DNA of 64,000 nucleotides from Roseomonas gilardii subsp. gilardii (GTDB lineage: Bacteria > Pseudomonadota > Alphaproteobacteria > Acetobacterales > Acetobacteraceae), in assembly GCF_023078375.1 (NCBI RefSeq), contig NZ_CP095554.1:1178001-1242000 (forward strand), in the 5' to 3' direction. Below, piece by piece: positions 35,419-43,670 of this stretch; the first letter of the stretch is position 1, and every line of letters begins with the position of its first letter. The notes under the pieces are model-generated. The model was not told the origin of the DNA. It worked only from the letters and a program-made list of their open reading frames with translations, and made no database searches. The translations under genes and the position numbers were made by a program.

Positions 35419-36026
35419 AGCCGGAGACGCCCCCCGGACAGACCCCGGCCGCCCCGCCGGATTCCCCGCCGGATTCCGCCCTGGCGGAACTGTCCTTCCT
35501 GTTCAGCCCCGTGCGCCACGCGGCGAACAACCTCGCCATGGTCCTGCTGATGAACCTCGAATCGGCGGCGCGCGTCATTCCCCCGTCCGAGCGCGGCGGC
35601 CGCCAGATCGCCCGCGCCGTGGAGGCGGCCGAGGAATACGACCGGCTGATGCGCAGCCTCCTGGGCCTGACCCGCGCCGAACAGGCCGTGCCCATCCGCG
35701 CCGCCGCCTATCTGCGGGACCTGCTGCCCCTGCTCGGCCTCGCGGCCGGCCGCAAGCTCACGCTGGAGGTCCAGGGGGAGGTCCAGGGGGAGGTCCAGGG
35801 GGAGGCCCAAGGAGACGCCGCCGAGATCCTGGTCCGGCGCCCGGCCCTGGACGCCGCCCTGCTGACGCTGATGCAGGATATGCCGGCGGAGGCCCCGCCG
35901 GTGCTGCGGCTGCGCGGCGACCGGCTGGAACCCGGCTTCGCGATCGCCCCGGCGCGGCGGGACGCGCTGCAGGCGGCCGGGGCGGCGGTGGAGGATGGCG
36001 ACACCCTCCGCCTCCCCACGGGCTGA
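35415..36026 (+). CDS. Histidine-kinase-like (DHp plus degenerate ATPase-like) protein coupled to the PBP gene
   Basis: A 203-residue soluble protein. The region LSFLFSPVRHAANNLAMVLL to ERGGRQIARAVEAAEEYDRL resembles the two-helix dimerisation and phosphotransfer domain of histidine kinases, with His about residue 35 in an H-box-like setting. The remainder (TLMQDMPAEAPPVLRLRG) could be a remnant ATPase-like domain; N, G1 and G2 boxes are not visible. It may be a ChpT-like phosphotransferase or an inactive kinase. Residues about 117-132 are a fourfold tetrapeptide repeat (EVQG three times, then EAQG). Its ATG overlaps the preceding stop by four bases. The family assignment is tentative. Confidence 0.5.
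   Translation: MKPETPPGQTPAAPPDSPPDSALAELSFLFSPVRHAANNLAMVLLMNLESAARVIPPSERGGRQIARAVEAAEEYDRLMRSLLGLTRAEQAVPIRAAAYLRDLLPLLGLAAGRKLTLEVQGEVQGEVQGEAQGDAAEILVRRPALDAALLTLMQDMPAEAPPVLRLRGDRLEPGFAIAPARRDALQAAGAAVEDGDTLRLPTG
35767..35811 (+). repeat. 12-base tandem repeat inside the histidine-kinase-like gene
   Basis: Three near-identical copies of GAGGTCCAGGGG and a fourth, diverged copy encode EVQG EVQG EVQG EAQG. The in-frame unit length allows expansion or contraction without frameshift. Confidence 0.85.
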
Positions 36027-36148
36027 CGGAAGGGAAGGGGGAACAGGCCCCGCCGCCGTCCCGGGATTGACCCCCGGGCCGCGACAGGCGCCTCATGGCG
36101 GGCGCCTCTTCCCCGGGGGTGGAACCGGATCAGCCAGGAAAGCCCGTC

Positions 36149-36451
36149 ATGCCGCAGACCCGCTTCGTCGTGCTCGCCGAGTTCCGCCTGAAACCCGAGG
36201 GCCGCGCCCGCTTCATCGAACTCGCCCGCGCCGATGCCCAGGGCTCCGTCACCCACGAGCCCGGCTGCCGCCAGTTCGACCTCCTGCTCTCGGAGGAGGA
36301 CGAGACCCTCGCCGTGCTGCACGAGGTCTATGACAGCCGCGCCGCCTTCGAGACGCACCTGACCATGCCGCACTACCTGCCCTTCCGCGACGGCGTGTCC
36401 GAACTCGTCACCGGCAGGACCGTCCGCTTCTTCCAGCAGGACGCCGGCTGA
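36149..36451 (+). CDS. Antibiotic biosynthesis monooxygenase (ABM) domain protein
   Basis: A 100-residue single-domain protein of the dimeric alpha/beta-barrel class. Typical features are FVVLAEFRLKPEGRARFIEL, SVTHEPGCRQFDLLLSEED, LAVLHEVYDSRAAFETHL and MPHYLPFRDGV, as in putative quinol monooxygenases (YgiN-like). These act on small aromatic or quinone substrates without cofactor; the actual reaction here is unknown. The start at 36149 is chosen over an upstream in-frame Met because the conserved domain begins there and an AGGAA lies upstream. It converges with the SDR gene, with only ten bases between the stops. Confidence 0.82.
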   Translation: MPQTRFVVLAEFRLKPEGRARFIELARADAQGSVTHEPGCRQFDLLLSEEDETLAVLHEVYDSRAAFETHLTMPHYLPFRDGVSELVTGRTVRFFQQDAG

Positions 36452-36461
36452 TCCGGGCCGC

Positions 36462-37166
36462 TCACACCGCCCGCATCAGCCCGCCATCGACCCGCAGGTT
36501 CTGCCCGGTGATGTAGCCCGCCCCCTCGGAGGCCAGGAAGGCCACCGTGGCGGCGATCTCCTCCGCCTTGCCATAGCGCCCCATCGGCACGCTCCCGCGC
36601 CGCTCCCCGGTCTCCGGCAGGCTGTCGATCCAGCCGGGCAGCACGTTGTTCATGCGGATGTTCTCCGCCGCATAGGTGTCGGCGAAGAGCTTGGTGAAGG
36701 CCGCCAGCCCGGCCCGGAACACCGCCGAGGTCGGAAACATCGCGCTCGGCTCGAAGGCCCAGGCGGTCGAGATGTTGACGATCGCGCCGGATTTCTGCGC
36801 CTGCATCACCGGCGTCACCAGCCGCACCGCCCGGATCACGTTCATCAGGTACACGTCAAGCCCCGTGTGCCACTGCTCATCGCTGATCTCCAGCAGCGGC
36901 GCGCGCGGGCCATGCCCGGCGCTGTTCACCAGCACGTCGATCCGCCCCCAGCGCTCCATCGCCCCATCGACGAGGCGCTTCAGCGCCTCCCCGGACTGGT
37001 TGGAGCCGGTGACGCCCAGCCCGCCCAGCTCCCGCGCCAGGGCCTCGCCCTTGCCGGAGGAAGACAGGATGCCGACCCGGTATCCATCCGCCGCCAGCCG
37101 CCGTGCCGAGGCCGCGCCCATGCCGCTGCCGCCCGCCATGACCAGCGCCACCCTCTCCGTCGCCAT
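36462..37166 (-). CDS. SDR family oxidoreductase lacking the canonical YxxxK motif
   Basis: A 234-residue Rossmann-fold protein. The cofactor motif is ALVMAGGSGMGAASARRLA (a variant of TGxxxGxG), followed by DVLVNSAGHGP (NAG motif) and the catalytic-Ser region GAIVNISTAWAF. Where Y-x-x-x-K should stand, the sequence reads FPTSAVFRAGLAAFTK, with no Tyr and no properly spaced Lys. The C-terminal NVLPGWIDSLPETGERR and GYITGQNLRVDGGLMRAV are normal SDR features. It is therefore probably cofactor-binding with altered or lost dehydrogenase activity. It borders the IS630 insertion, which begins 34 bases beyond its start codon. Confidence 0.82.
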   Translation of the reverse strand: MATERVALVMAGGSGMGAASARRLAADGYRVGILSSSGKGEALARELGGLGVTGSNQSGEALKRLVDGAMERWGRIDVLVNSAGHGPRAPLLEISDEQWHTGLDVYLMNVIRAVRLVTPVMQAQKSGAIVNISTAWAFEPSAMFPTSAVFRAGLAAFTKLFADTYAAENIRMNNVLPGWIDSLPETGERRGSVPMGRYGKAEEIAATVAFLASEGAGYITGQNLRVDGGLMRAV

Positions 37167-37199
37167 GCTTCGCTCCCCGTTCCGGAAAAGCGCAGGCTA

Positions 37200-38248
37200 G
37201 AGTCTGTCAGGTTCAAATAGAAGCATAGCCGGCATGGCGGAGGTATGCGGCGCATTCGTCGGCGGTGAAGGTCAAGAGCAAGTCGCCGATCTTGCGCCAG
37301 GTGGCATCGATGGAGCGTTCATCGGCCTTTCGCAGGAGGGTCTTGAGCTTGGCGAAGACCATCTCGATCGGGTTGAGGTCGGGGCTGTAGGGCGGCAGGA
37401 AGAGCAGCCTGGCACCGACGCTCCGGATCGCATCGCGGGCTGGTTTTCCCTTATGACTGCCAAGGTTGTCGGCGATGACGATGTCTCGCGGCCCGAGGGT
37501 CGGCAGCAGGAACTGTCGCACCCATGCTGTGAAGGACAAGCCGTTGATCGGTCCGTCGATGACGCAGGGGGCGACGATGCGATCGTGCCGCAATCCGGCC
37601 AGGAACGTCAGCGTCTTCCAGTGCCCGTGCGGCACCTTGGCCAGGAGCGGCGCCCCGCGCAGGCTCCAGCCTCGTGTGCGGGTCATGTTGGTCTTCACCC
37701 ATGTCTCGTCAATGAAGACCAGGCGGGCCGGATCAAACCGATGTTGACGGGTCCGCCAACGGGCCCTCAGACGCGCCAGGCTCGGCCGTTCCGTCTCGCT
37801 TGCCAGCAAAGTTTTTTTTGAAGGTGAGGCCTTGGCGGCGCATAAAACGCCAGACCGTGTCATGCGACACGTCGATGCCGCCGGCCTTCAGGTCGGCGGC
37901 AAGTGCCCGCACGGTCCAATCCGACTTCGCCGCAAGGCGGCTGGTCAATGCTTCGGTCGCATCCAGCAGTCTCGGCCGACGATTGCCCCCCACCTTGCGG
38001 GCCGCCAGACCATGCCCGGATCGGGCAAGTTGACCAATCCGTACCGCACTGGCGACCGAGACGCCAAAGCGTTTCGCCGCTTCTCGAACCGTCGACCCAC
38101 CAGCCAACGCAGCTGCCACACGGATCCGCAAATCCAGGGAAAGGGCTCGAGCCATCGCCGCTGGCCTCCCATCCAGCAGCCATCTTGAATCACGGCCGCC
38201 CCGCGTCGCAGAAGTCAATTCTCGATTCAGAAACAATCTGACAGACTC
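37200..38248 (-). mobile_element. IS630-family insertion sequence, complete
   Basis: A 1049-bp element with inverted termini GAGTCTGTCAG at 37200-37210 and CTGACAGACTC at 38238-38248. It is flanked by TA dinucleotides at 37198-37199 and 38249-38250, as expected for the TA-target duplication of IS630 elements. It carries two overlapping transposase frames on the minus strand joined through a run of eight A. Beyond its right end a conjugation gene is truncated, so it marks the left boundary of the low-G+C island. Confidence 0.93.
37213..38236 (-). CDS. IS630 family transposase (two frames, programmed frameshift)
   Basis: The upstream frame (38236 to 37733) encodes the helix-turn-helix DNA-binding part: LRIRVAAALAGGSTVREAAK, RFGVSVASAVRIGQLARSG and SDWTVRALAADLKAGGI. 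The downstream frame (from about 37863 to 37213) encodes the DDE catalytic domain: Asp in RLVFIDETWVKTNM, Asp in DIVIADNLGSHKG, Glu in SPDLNPIEMVFAKLKTLL. The frames overlap at the run of eight A in TTCAAAAAAAACTTT near 37811-37818. There, ribosome slippage would fuse them into one protein, the usual expression mode in this family. No other damage is visible, so the element may be active. The upstream frame probably initiates at the internal Met (MARALSLDLRIR). Confidence 0.9.
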
Positions 38249-38250
38249 TA

Positions 38251-38960
38251 GTCAGCGCACCGGAGGGCCGGCAGGGACGGCCATGCCCGGCCTTGCCGGC
38301 CTCAGCGGGCAGCCAGCGACACAGGATCGCCACGCGGCGTTTCTCAATGGACCCGTGGACCGGCAGACCGTTGTGCCGGATCGCGTCGCGCCGCCGGCAT
38401 CGCCCTACATCCTTCAGGCCGGGGCCGTGATCCCGGCCGCGCTTATCACCGGTGTCCGTTCCGACCTTCCAGGCCAGATCACAGCGCAAGTGACCGAGAA
38501 CGTCTATGACAGCCCGACCGGCTCGCTGCTCCTGATCCCGCAGGGCACGCGCATCATCGGCCAATACGATGACGGCGTGACCTTCGGCCAGCGCCGCGTG
38601 TTGCTGGTCTGGAATCGCCTGCTCCTCCCGGGCGGCCGCTCCATCGTTCTGGAGCGCCTGCCTGGCGCGGACGCCAGCGGTTATGCCGGGCTTGAGGATG
38701 GCGTCGATTATCATTGGGGGGATCTGATGAAGGCCGCAGGGCTGTCCACGCTTCTCGCAGTCGGTTCGGAGCTGGCGACGAGCGACGAGGACCGGCTGAT
38801 CCGCGCCATCCGCGACGGGGCGCAGGATACCGTCAATCAGGCCGGCCAGCAGATCGTTCAGCGCCAGTTGCAGGTCGCGCCGACGCTTACCATCCGGCCC
38901 GGCTTCCCGGTCAGGATTATCGTCACCCGCGACCTTGTGTTCGAGGCGGCAGGAGGTTGA
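38251..38960 (+). pseudogene. trbI: Conjugal transfer protein TrbI (VirB10-like), N-terminally truncated at the IS
   Basis: The frame is open directly from the IS630 edge and encodes the C-terminal beta-barrel domain of TrbI/VirB10: APPASPYILQAGAVIPAALI, TGVRSDLPGQITAQVTENVY, TGSLLLIPQGTRIIGQYDDG, then LVWNRLLLPGGRSIVLERLP and FPVRIIVTRDLVFEA. In an intact gene this is the outer part of the type IV secretion channel core complex. The cytoplasmic tail, membrane helix and proline-rich stalk are missing, so it cannot work. It is a remnant of an integrative conjugative element or plasmid. A Met at 38283 exists but is internal. Confidence 0.88.
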
Positions 38961-38962
38961 CC

Positions 38963-39193
38963 ATGACCAGGCTGAAACTCGGCCCGCTGCCCGACGACAA
39001 GCCCGTCAAGGTGACGGTGGAGCTGCCCGCGCCGCTTCACCGCGATCTGGTCGCCTATGCCGAGGTGCTGGCCGGCGAGAGCGGCCAGCCCATCGCCGAT
39101 CCCGTCAGGCTCATCGTGCCGATGCTGGAGCGGTTCATCGCCACGGATCGAGGGTTCGTCAAGGCACGGCGAGCCATCGCTCGACCCCGTTAG
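38963..39193 (+). CDS. DUF2274 domain-containing protein (conjugative-element accessory)
   Basis: A 76-residue protein, MTRLKLGPLPDDKPVKVTVE followed by LPAPLHRDLVAYAEVLAGES and PVRLIVPMLERFIATDRGF. This is the short DUF2274 protein that regularly follows trbI in Trb-type conjugation clusters. It has a ribbon-helix-helix-like start with a predicted helical body. Role unknown. It begins two bases after the trbI stop, confirming that this segment is the end of a trb operon. Confidence 0.85.
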   Translation: MTRLKLGPLPDDKPVKVTVELPAPLHRDLVAYAEVLAGESGQPIADPVRLIVPMLERFIATDRGFVKARRAIARPR

Positions 39194-39473
39194 GATCGTG
39201 CCGAGTGGGCCGACGGCACAAGTGCCCCATCAGGCATTGCGTTTTGACAAGAACCGGTCAACGTAACGCTGACTTCGTGAATAAGGCATTGTAGTAGCAT
39301 GTTCTTTCCATCTTCTTGTAGTCTGTCACTGATCTGCCGCGGGGTGATTCTCAGAGGGCGGCCGGCCGAAGGGTGGCGTCAGTATCTCGACACATACGGA
39401 AGCAGAGGATAACTCTCGGACGAACTGCTCTCTTCCGTGTATGGCGATGTGGCTGCGATATCTGGCGGACTGA
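39194..39473. other. Leader region of the hsd-prrC operon
   Basis: About 280 bases of lower G+C DNA between the conjugation remnant and hsdR. A TTGACA at 39244-39249 could be a -35 element, but no convincing -10 follows at 17 bases. No terminator, gene or known operator is visible. The promoter of the operon is presumably here. Confidence 0.45.
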
Positions 39474-42440
39474 ATGACAAAAGAAGTTGAGATCGAGCGA
39501 GAGCTCATTAAAAAGCTCGCGGATCTTAAGTATTCGCATCGCGATGGCGTTTGTGATCGAGAGGCGCTTGAACGAAATTTCCGCGAGAAGTTCGAAGCCT
39601 TGAACCGGGTCAGATTGACTGACAGCGAGTTCGAACGGTTACTCGAAGAAATCGTGACGCCAGACGTGTTCGCCACTGCGGAGCGATTGCGGAACTGGAA
39701 TACTTTTGAGCGCGAAGACGGCACTCCGCTGCATTACCAACTCGTCAACCTGCAAGACTGGTGCAGGAACAGCTTCGAGGTCGTCACCCAGCTTCGGATG
39801 AACACGCGGAGCAGCCATCATCGGTACGACGTGATCCTGCTTCTCAACGGCTTGCCGTTAGTGCAGATCGAAATCAAATCGCTACACGTATCGCCTCGAA
39901 AGGCGATGCAGCAGATCATCGATTATAGAAACGATCCAGGGAACGGCTACGGCAACAGCCTGCTGTGCTTCACGCAGTTGTTCATTGTCAGCAATCGCAG
40001 CCAGACTTGGTATTTCGCAAACAACAACAGTGAGCACTTCTCCTTCAACGTTGAGGAGCGGTTCCTGCCAATCTATCGCTGGGCCACTCGTGACAACAGG
40101 AAGGTCGAGCACTTGTCGGATTTTTCCGACCAGTTCTTAGCCAAATGCACCCTCGCTGAAATGATCAGCCGCTACATGGTGCTTATCCAGAATGAGCGGA
40201 AGCTCGTGATGATGAGACCCTATCAAGTCTATGCGGTCAAGGCGATCGTCGACTGCATTCACGAGAACCGGGGCAATGGCTACATCTGGCACACGACCGG
40301 TTCGGGAAAGACACTGACCTCGTTTAAGACGTCGACCCTGCTCAAGGATAATCCCGACATCGAAAAATGCCTCTTCGTGGTCGACCGAAAGGATCTCGAT
40401 AAGCAGACGCGTGACGAGTTCAACCGCTTCCAGCCCGGTTGCGTCGAGGAAAACACGAATACCGAAACCTTGGTTCAGCGGCTGCTGTCCGACGACTACC
40501 GGCACAAGGTGATCGTCACCACGATCCAAAAGCTGGGACTCGCGCTGGACGGGACGAACAAGCGGCAATATCGTGAACGCCTAGAGCCACTGAGTGACAA
40601 GCGCATCGTCTTCATCTTCGACGAATGTCACCGTTCTCAGTTCGGGGAGAATCACAAGGCGATCCGTGAATTCTTCCCGAATGCCCAGCTTTTTGGTTTC
40701 ACCGGCACGCCGATCTTCGAGCAGAATGCTATCGCCGTCCAGGTCGAGGGCCAAGAAGCGCGCCTGATGACGACGGATGAGGTCTTCGAAAAGGAGCTCC
40801 ACGCCTACACCATCACCCACGCCATCGACGATGGCAACGTGCTGCGCTTCCATGTGGACTATTTCAAGCCTGACGGTTCCCCCATCAAGCCGGGGGAGAC
40901 GCTCGCCAGGCGAGCCGTGGTTGAAGCCATATTGGCCAAGCACGACGCCGCCACCAATCAGCGCAAGTTCAATACGCTCTTCGCTACGGCGTCGATCGAC
41001 GACGCCATCGACTACTTTCGGCTCTTCCGCGACGTTCAGGCGAAACGTGATGAGCAGGACGAGGATTTCGTCCCGCTGAACATTGCCTGCGTCTTTTCGC
41101 CGCCGGCCGAAGGCAACCGCGACGTTGCCCAGCTGCAGGAGGATCTGCCCCAGGAGCTGGAGGACAACAAAAAGGAGCCTGGTCGCAAGAAGGCGGCGCT
41201 AGTGGAGATTATCGCCGACTATAACGCGCGCTATGGCGCCAATCACAACTTGGCGAACTTCGATAGCTATTATCAGGATGTGCAGCAGCGGATCAAAGAC
41301 CAGAAATATCCCAACAGCGATCTGCCGCGCTCGCAGAAGATCGACATTACCATCGTCGTGGACATGCTGCTGACGGGCTTCGATTCGGCCTATCTCAATA
41401 CGCTCTATGTCGACAAGAACCTGAAATACCACGGCCTCATACAGGCCTTTTCACGCACCAACCGGGTGCTGAATGATTCCAAACCCTACGGTAACATCCT
41501 CGACTTTCGCGCCCAGCGCGACGCGGTGGACGAGGCAATTGCGCTCTTCTCGGGGGAGGCGCCGGACCGGGCCAAGGAGGTCTGGCTGGTCGATCCCGCG
41601 CCGAAGGTGATCGGGAAGCTCGAGGAAGCTACGCAGAAGCTGACTGACTTCATGGCTGCGCACGAGCTTCAGCCTCGTCCCGATGAGGTGAGCAACCTCA
41701 AGGGCGATGAGGCGCGCGTTGGCTTCATCGAACGTTTCAAGGAGGTCAAGCGCCTCACCACCCAGCTTGATCAGTACACTGACCTGACGCCAGAGCAGAA
41801 GGCGCAGATCGAGGCGCTGATCCCCCGCGACGATCTGCGCGCTTTCTCTGCCCAATACCTGGAAACGGCTAGGCGCTTGCAGCAGGAAAGCCGCAGTAAG
41901 GACGACCCTGTCGATCCCGTTCAGCAACTCGATTTCGAGTTCGTTCTCTTCGACAGCGCACTGATCGATTACGACTATATCATGCGACTCATTGCCCGCT
42001 TTAGCCAGGCTGCGCCGAAGCGACTGAAGATGACGCGAGAGGAACTCATGCGTCTTCTCGCCTCTTCAGCCCGCCTGATGGAGGAGCGTGAGGATCTCGA
42101 AGCGTACATTGCCACTCTGAAAGAGGGCGAAGGGCTGAGCGAAGAGCAGGTCCGTAAGGGATACGAGCATTTCAAAGCCGAGCGTCAGGCGGCCGAGCTT
42201 TCCGGTATCGCCGGAAAGCACGATCTTCCCGCTGAGGCGCTGCAGCGCTTCGTCGATCTGATCCTTGACCGCTACATCTTTGATCCTGACGCGCTGAGCG
42301 ATCTGTTCCGCTCCCGAGGTCTCGGTTGGAAGGCGCGCGCGCGGGCGGAGCTTGCGCTGATGGAAGACATTACCCCGCTTTTGCGCCGCAAGGCCGAGGG
42401 GCGCGAGATTTCAGGACTGGAAGTTTATGAAGGGTATTGA
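39474..42440 (+). CDS. hsdR: Type I restriction endonuclease subunit R (EcoR124/type IC-like)
   Basis: A 988-residue ATP-dependent translocase and nuclease. The N-terminal nuclease site has Asp119 in RYDVILLLNG and Glu133-x-Lys135 in QIEIKSL. The motor has Walker A HTTGSGKT (273-280), the DECH box (383-386), FGFTGTPIFEQNA and the later helicase motif LLTGFDSAYLNTLYVDKNL. The overall pattern matches the EcoR124I/EcoprrI HsdR group, the type to which PrrC nucleases are tied. Its stop overlaps the hsdS start by 14 bases. Base composition and codon use differ markedly from the chromosomal genes around the island. It begins the operon hsdR-hsdS-prrC-hsdM. Confidence 0.95.
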   Translation: MTKEVEIERELIKKLADLKYSHRDGVCDREALERNFREKFEALNRVRLTDSEFERLLEEIVTPDVFATAERLRNWNTFEREDGTPLHYQLVNLQDWCRNSFEVVTQLRMNTRSSHHRYDVILLLNGLPLVQIEIKSLHVSPRKAMQQIIDYRNDPGNGYGNSLLCFTQLFIVSNRSQTWYFANNNSEHFSFNVEERFLPIYRWATRDNRKVEHLSDFSDQFLAKCTLAEMISRYMVLIQNERKLVMMRPYQVYAVKAIVDCIHENRGNGYIWHTTGSGKTLTSFKTSTLLKDNPDIEKCLFVVDRKDLDKQTRDEFNRFQPGCVEENTNTETLVQRLLSDDYRHKVIVTTIQKLGLALDGTNKRQYRERLEPLSDKRIVFIFDECHRSQFGENHKAIREFFPNAQLFGFTGTPIFEQNAIAVQVEGQEARLMTTDEVFEKELHAYTITHAIDDGNVLRFHVDYFKPDGSPIKPGETLARRAVVEAILAKHDAATNQRKFNTLFATASIDDAIDYFRLFRDVQAKRDEQDEDFVPLNIACVFSPPAEGNRDVAQLQEDLPQELEDNKKEPGRKKAALVEIIADYNARYGANHNLANFDSYYQDVQQRIKDQKYPNSDLPRSQKIDITIVVDMLLTGFDSAYLNTLYVDKNLKYHGLIQAFSRTNRVLNDSKPYGNILDFRAQRDAVDEAIALFSGEAPDRAKEVWLVDPAPKVIGKLEEATQKLTDFMAAHELQPRPDEVSNLKGDEARVGFIERFKEVKRLTTQLDQYTDLTPEQKAQIEALIPRDDLRAFSAQYLETARRLQQESRSKDDPVDPVQQLDFEFVLFDSALIDYDYIMRLIARFSQAAPKRLKMTREELMRLLASSARLMEEREDLEAYIATLKEGEGLSEEQVRKGYEHFKAERQAAELSGIAGKHDLPAEALQRFVDLILDRYIFDPDALSDLFRSRGLGWKARARAELALMEDITPLLRRKAEGREISGLEVYEGY

Positions 42441-43667
42441 AACCAACGGCCCGGCCCCCCGCCTGCGTTTTCCTGAGTTCCGCGATGCGGGACCGTGGGA
42501 GGTGAAGCGATTGGGGGAGATTGGAACGATCATTAAGGGCAAAGGAATCTCCAAGTCCGACATCAAACCGGACGGAGCATCGCCGTGCATCCGCTACGGA
42601 GAGCTTTACACCTTTTATAGCGAAGTCATTAGTGAGGTAGCTTCGCGCACTGACGCCGATAATCTCGTTCTCAGTGAGGAAGGCGATGTAATTATTCCGG
42701 CATCTGGAGAGACGAAAGAAGACATTGCGACGGCCTCCTGTGTTACAAGAAGGGGGTCGCGTTAGGGGGCGACCTCAACATTTTTCGATCGCCTTTGAAC
42801 GGACCATTTCTTGCCTATTATGTGCGCGGAAATCTGCAATCGGAAATTAGCAAGGTTGCGCAGGGTGATTCGGTTGTCCACCTTTACCCGGCGCAGCTCG
42901 AAAGGCTGCAACTTGCGGTTCCGCCTACGCTGGGCGAACAGAAAAAGATCGCCGATTGCCTCACGTCGCTCGACGATCTGATCCAGGCAGAAGGCGAGCA
43001 GTTGGCGTCGCTGAAGGATTACAAGCGCGGCCTTATGCAGAAGCTTTTCCCCCGCTCTGATGAGGCTACCCCTCGCCTGCGCTTCCCCGAATTCCGCGAC
43101 GCAGGCACTTGGGACGTAAAACGGCTGGGGGAGGTATGTCAAATCAATCCGCCTTCTGGTCCCTTACCAGAAAGCTTCTTTTATATCGATTTAGAGTCTG
43201 TTGTCTCTGGGGAGTGGATACTCAGGAAGAGAATTTTTCGCGATGCTGCCCCTAGCCGAGCGCAGCGTATACTTGAATCGGGGGACATCATTTTCCAGAT
43301 GGTTCGCCCCTATCAGAAAAACAATCTGCTTTTTACATCGGAAGTCGGGCAAGAATACGTTGCATCGACAGGTTATGCTCAACTCCGAGCTAAAGACTCG
43401 AGCAGTTTTTTATATCAATTGGTCCACACCGAATCATTCACGAACGCGGTTTTGGAGAAGTGCACTGGTTCAAACTACCCTGCTATCAGCTCTTCCGATC
43501 TCGCGGAAGTGTGGGTTTCCGTTCCCGGTCTTCCTGAACAACAAAAAATCGCCGACTGCCTCACCGCGCTCGATGAGTTAATCAGGGCACAAAGCGGAAG
43601 GATCAAGGCGCACAAGGGCCACAAGCGCGGGCTGATGCAGCAGCTTTTCCCGCAGGAAGTAGGTTGA
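42427..43667 (+). pseudogene. hsdS: Type I restriction specificity subunit S, apparent frameshift in first target-recognition domain
   Basis: HsdS supplies DNA sequence recognition for both methylation and restriction. Two half-repeats are visible. Each starts PRLRFPEFRDAG-x-W-x-VKRLGE (near 42457 and 43070) and each ends in a conserved helix, IADCLTSLDDLIQAEGEQL and IADCLTALDELIRAQ, followed by KRGLMQ-K/Q-LFP. The first frame stops at 42765 after IATASCVTRRGSR. The natural continuation KKGVALGGDLNIFRSP is one frame over. One missing base between about 42738 and 42752 accounts for this. If real, no functional S is made as one chain; if a sequencing error, the gene is about 413 residues and normal. 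Confidence 0.88.
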
Positions 43668-43670
43668 GCC

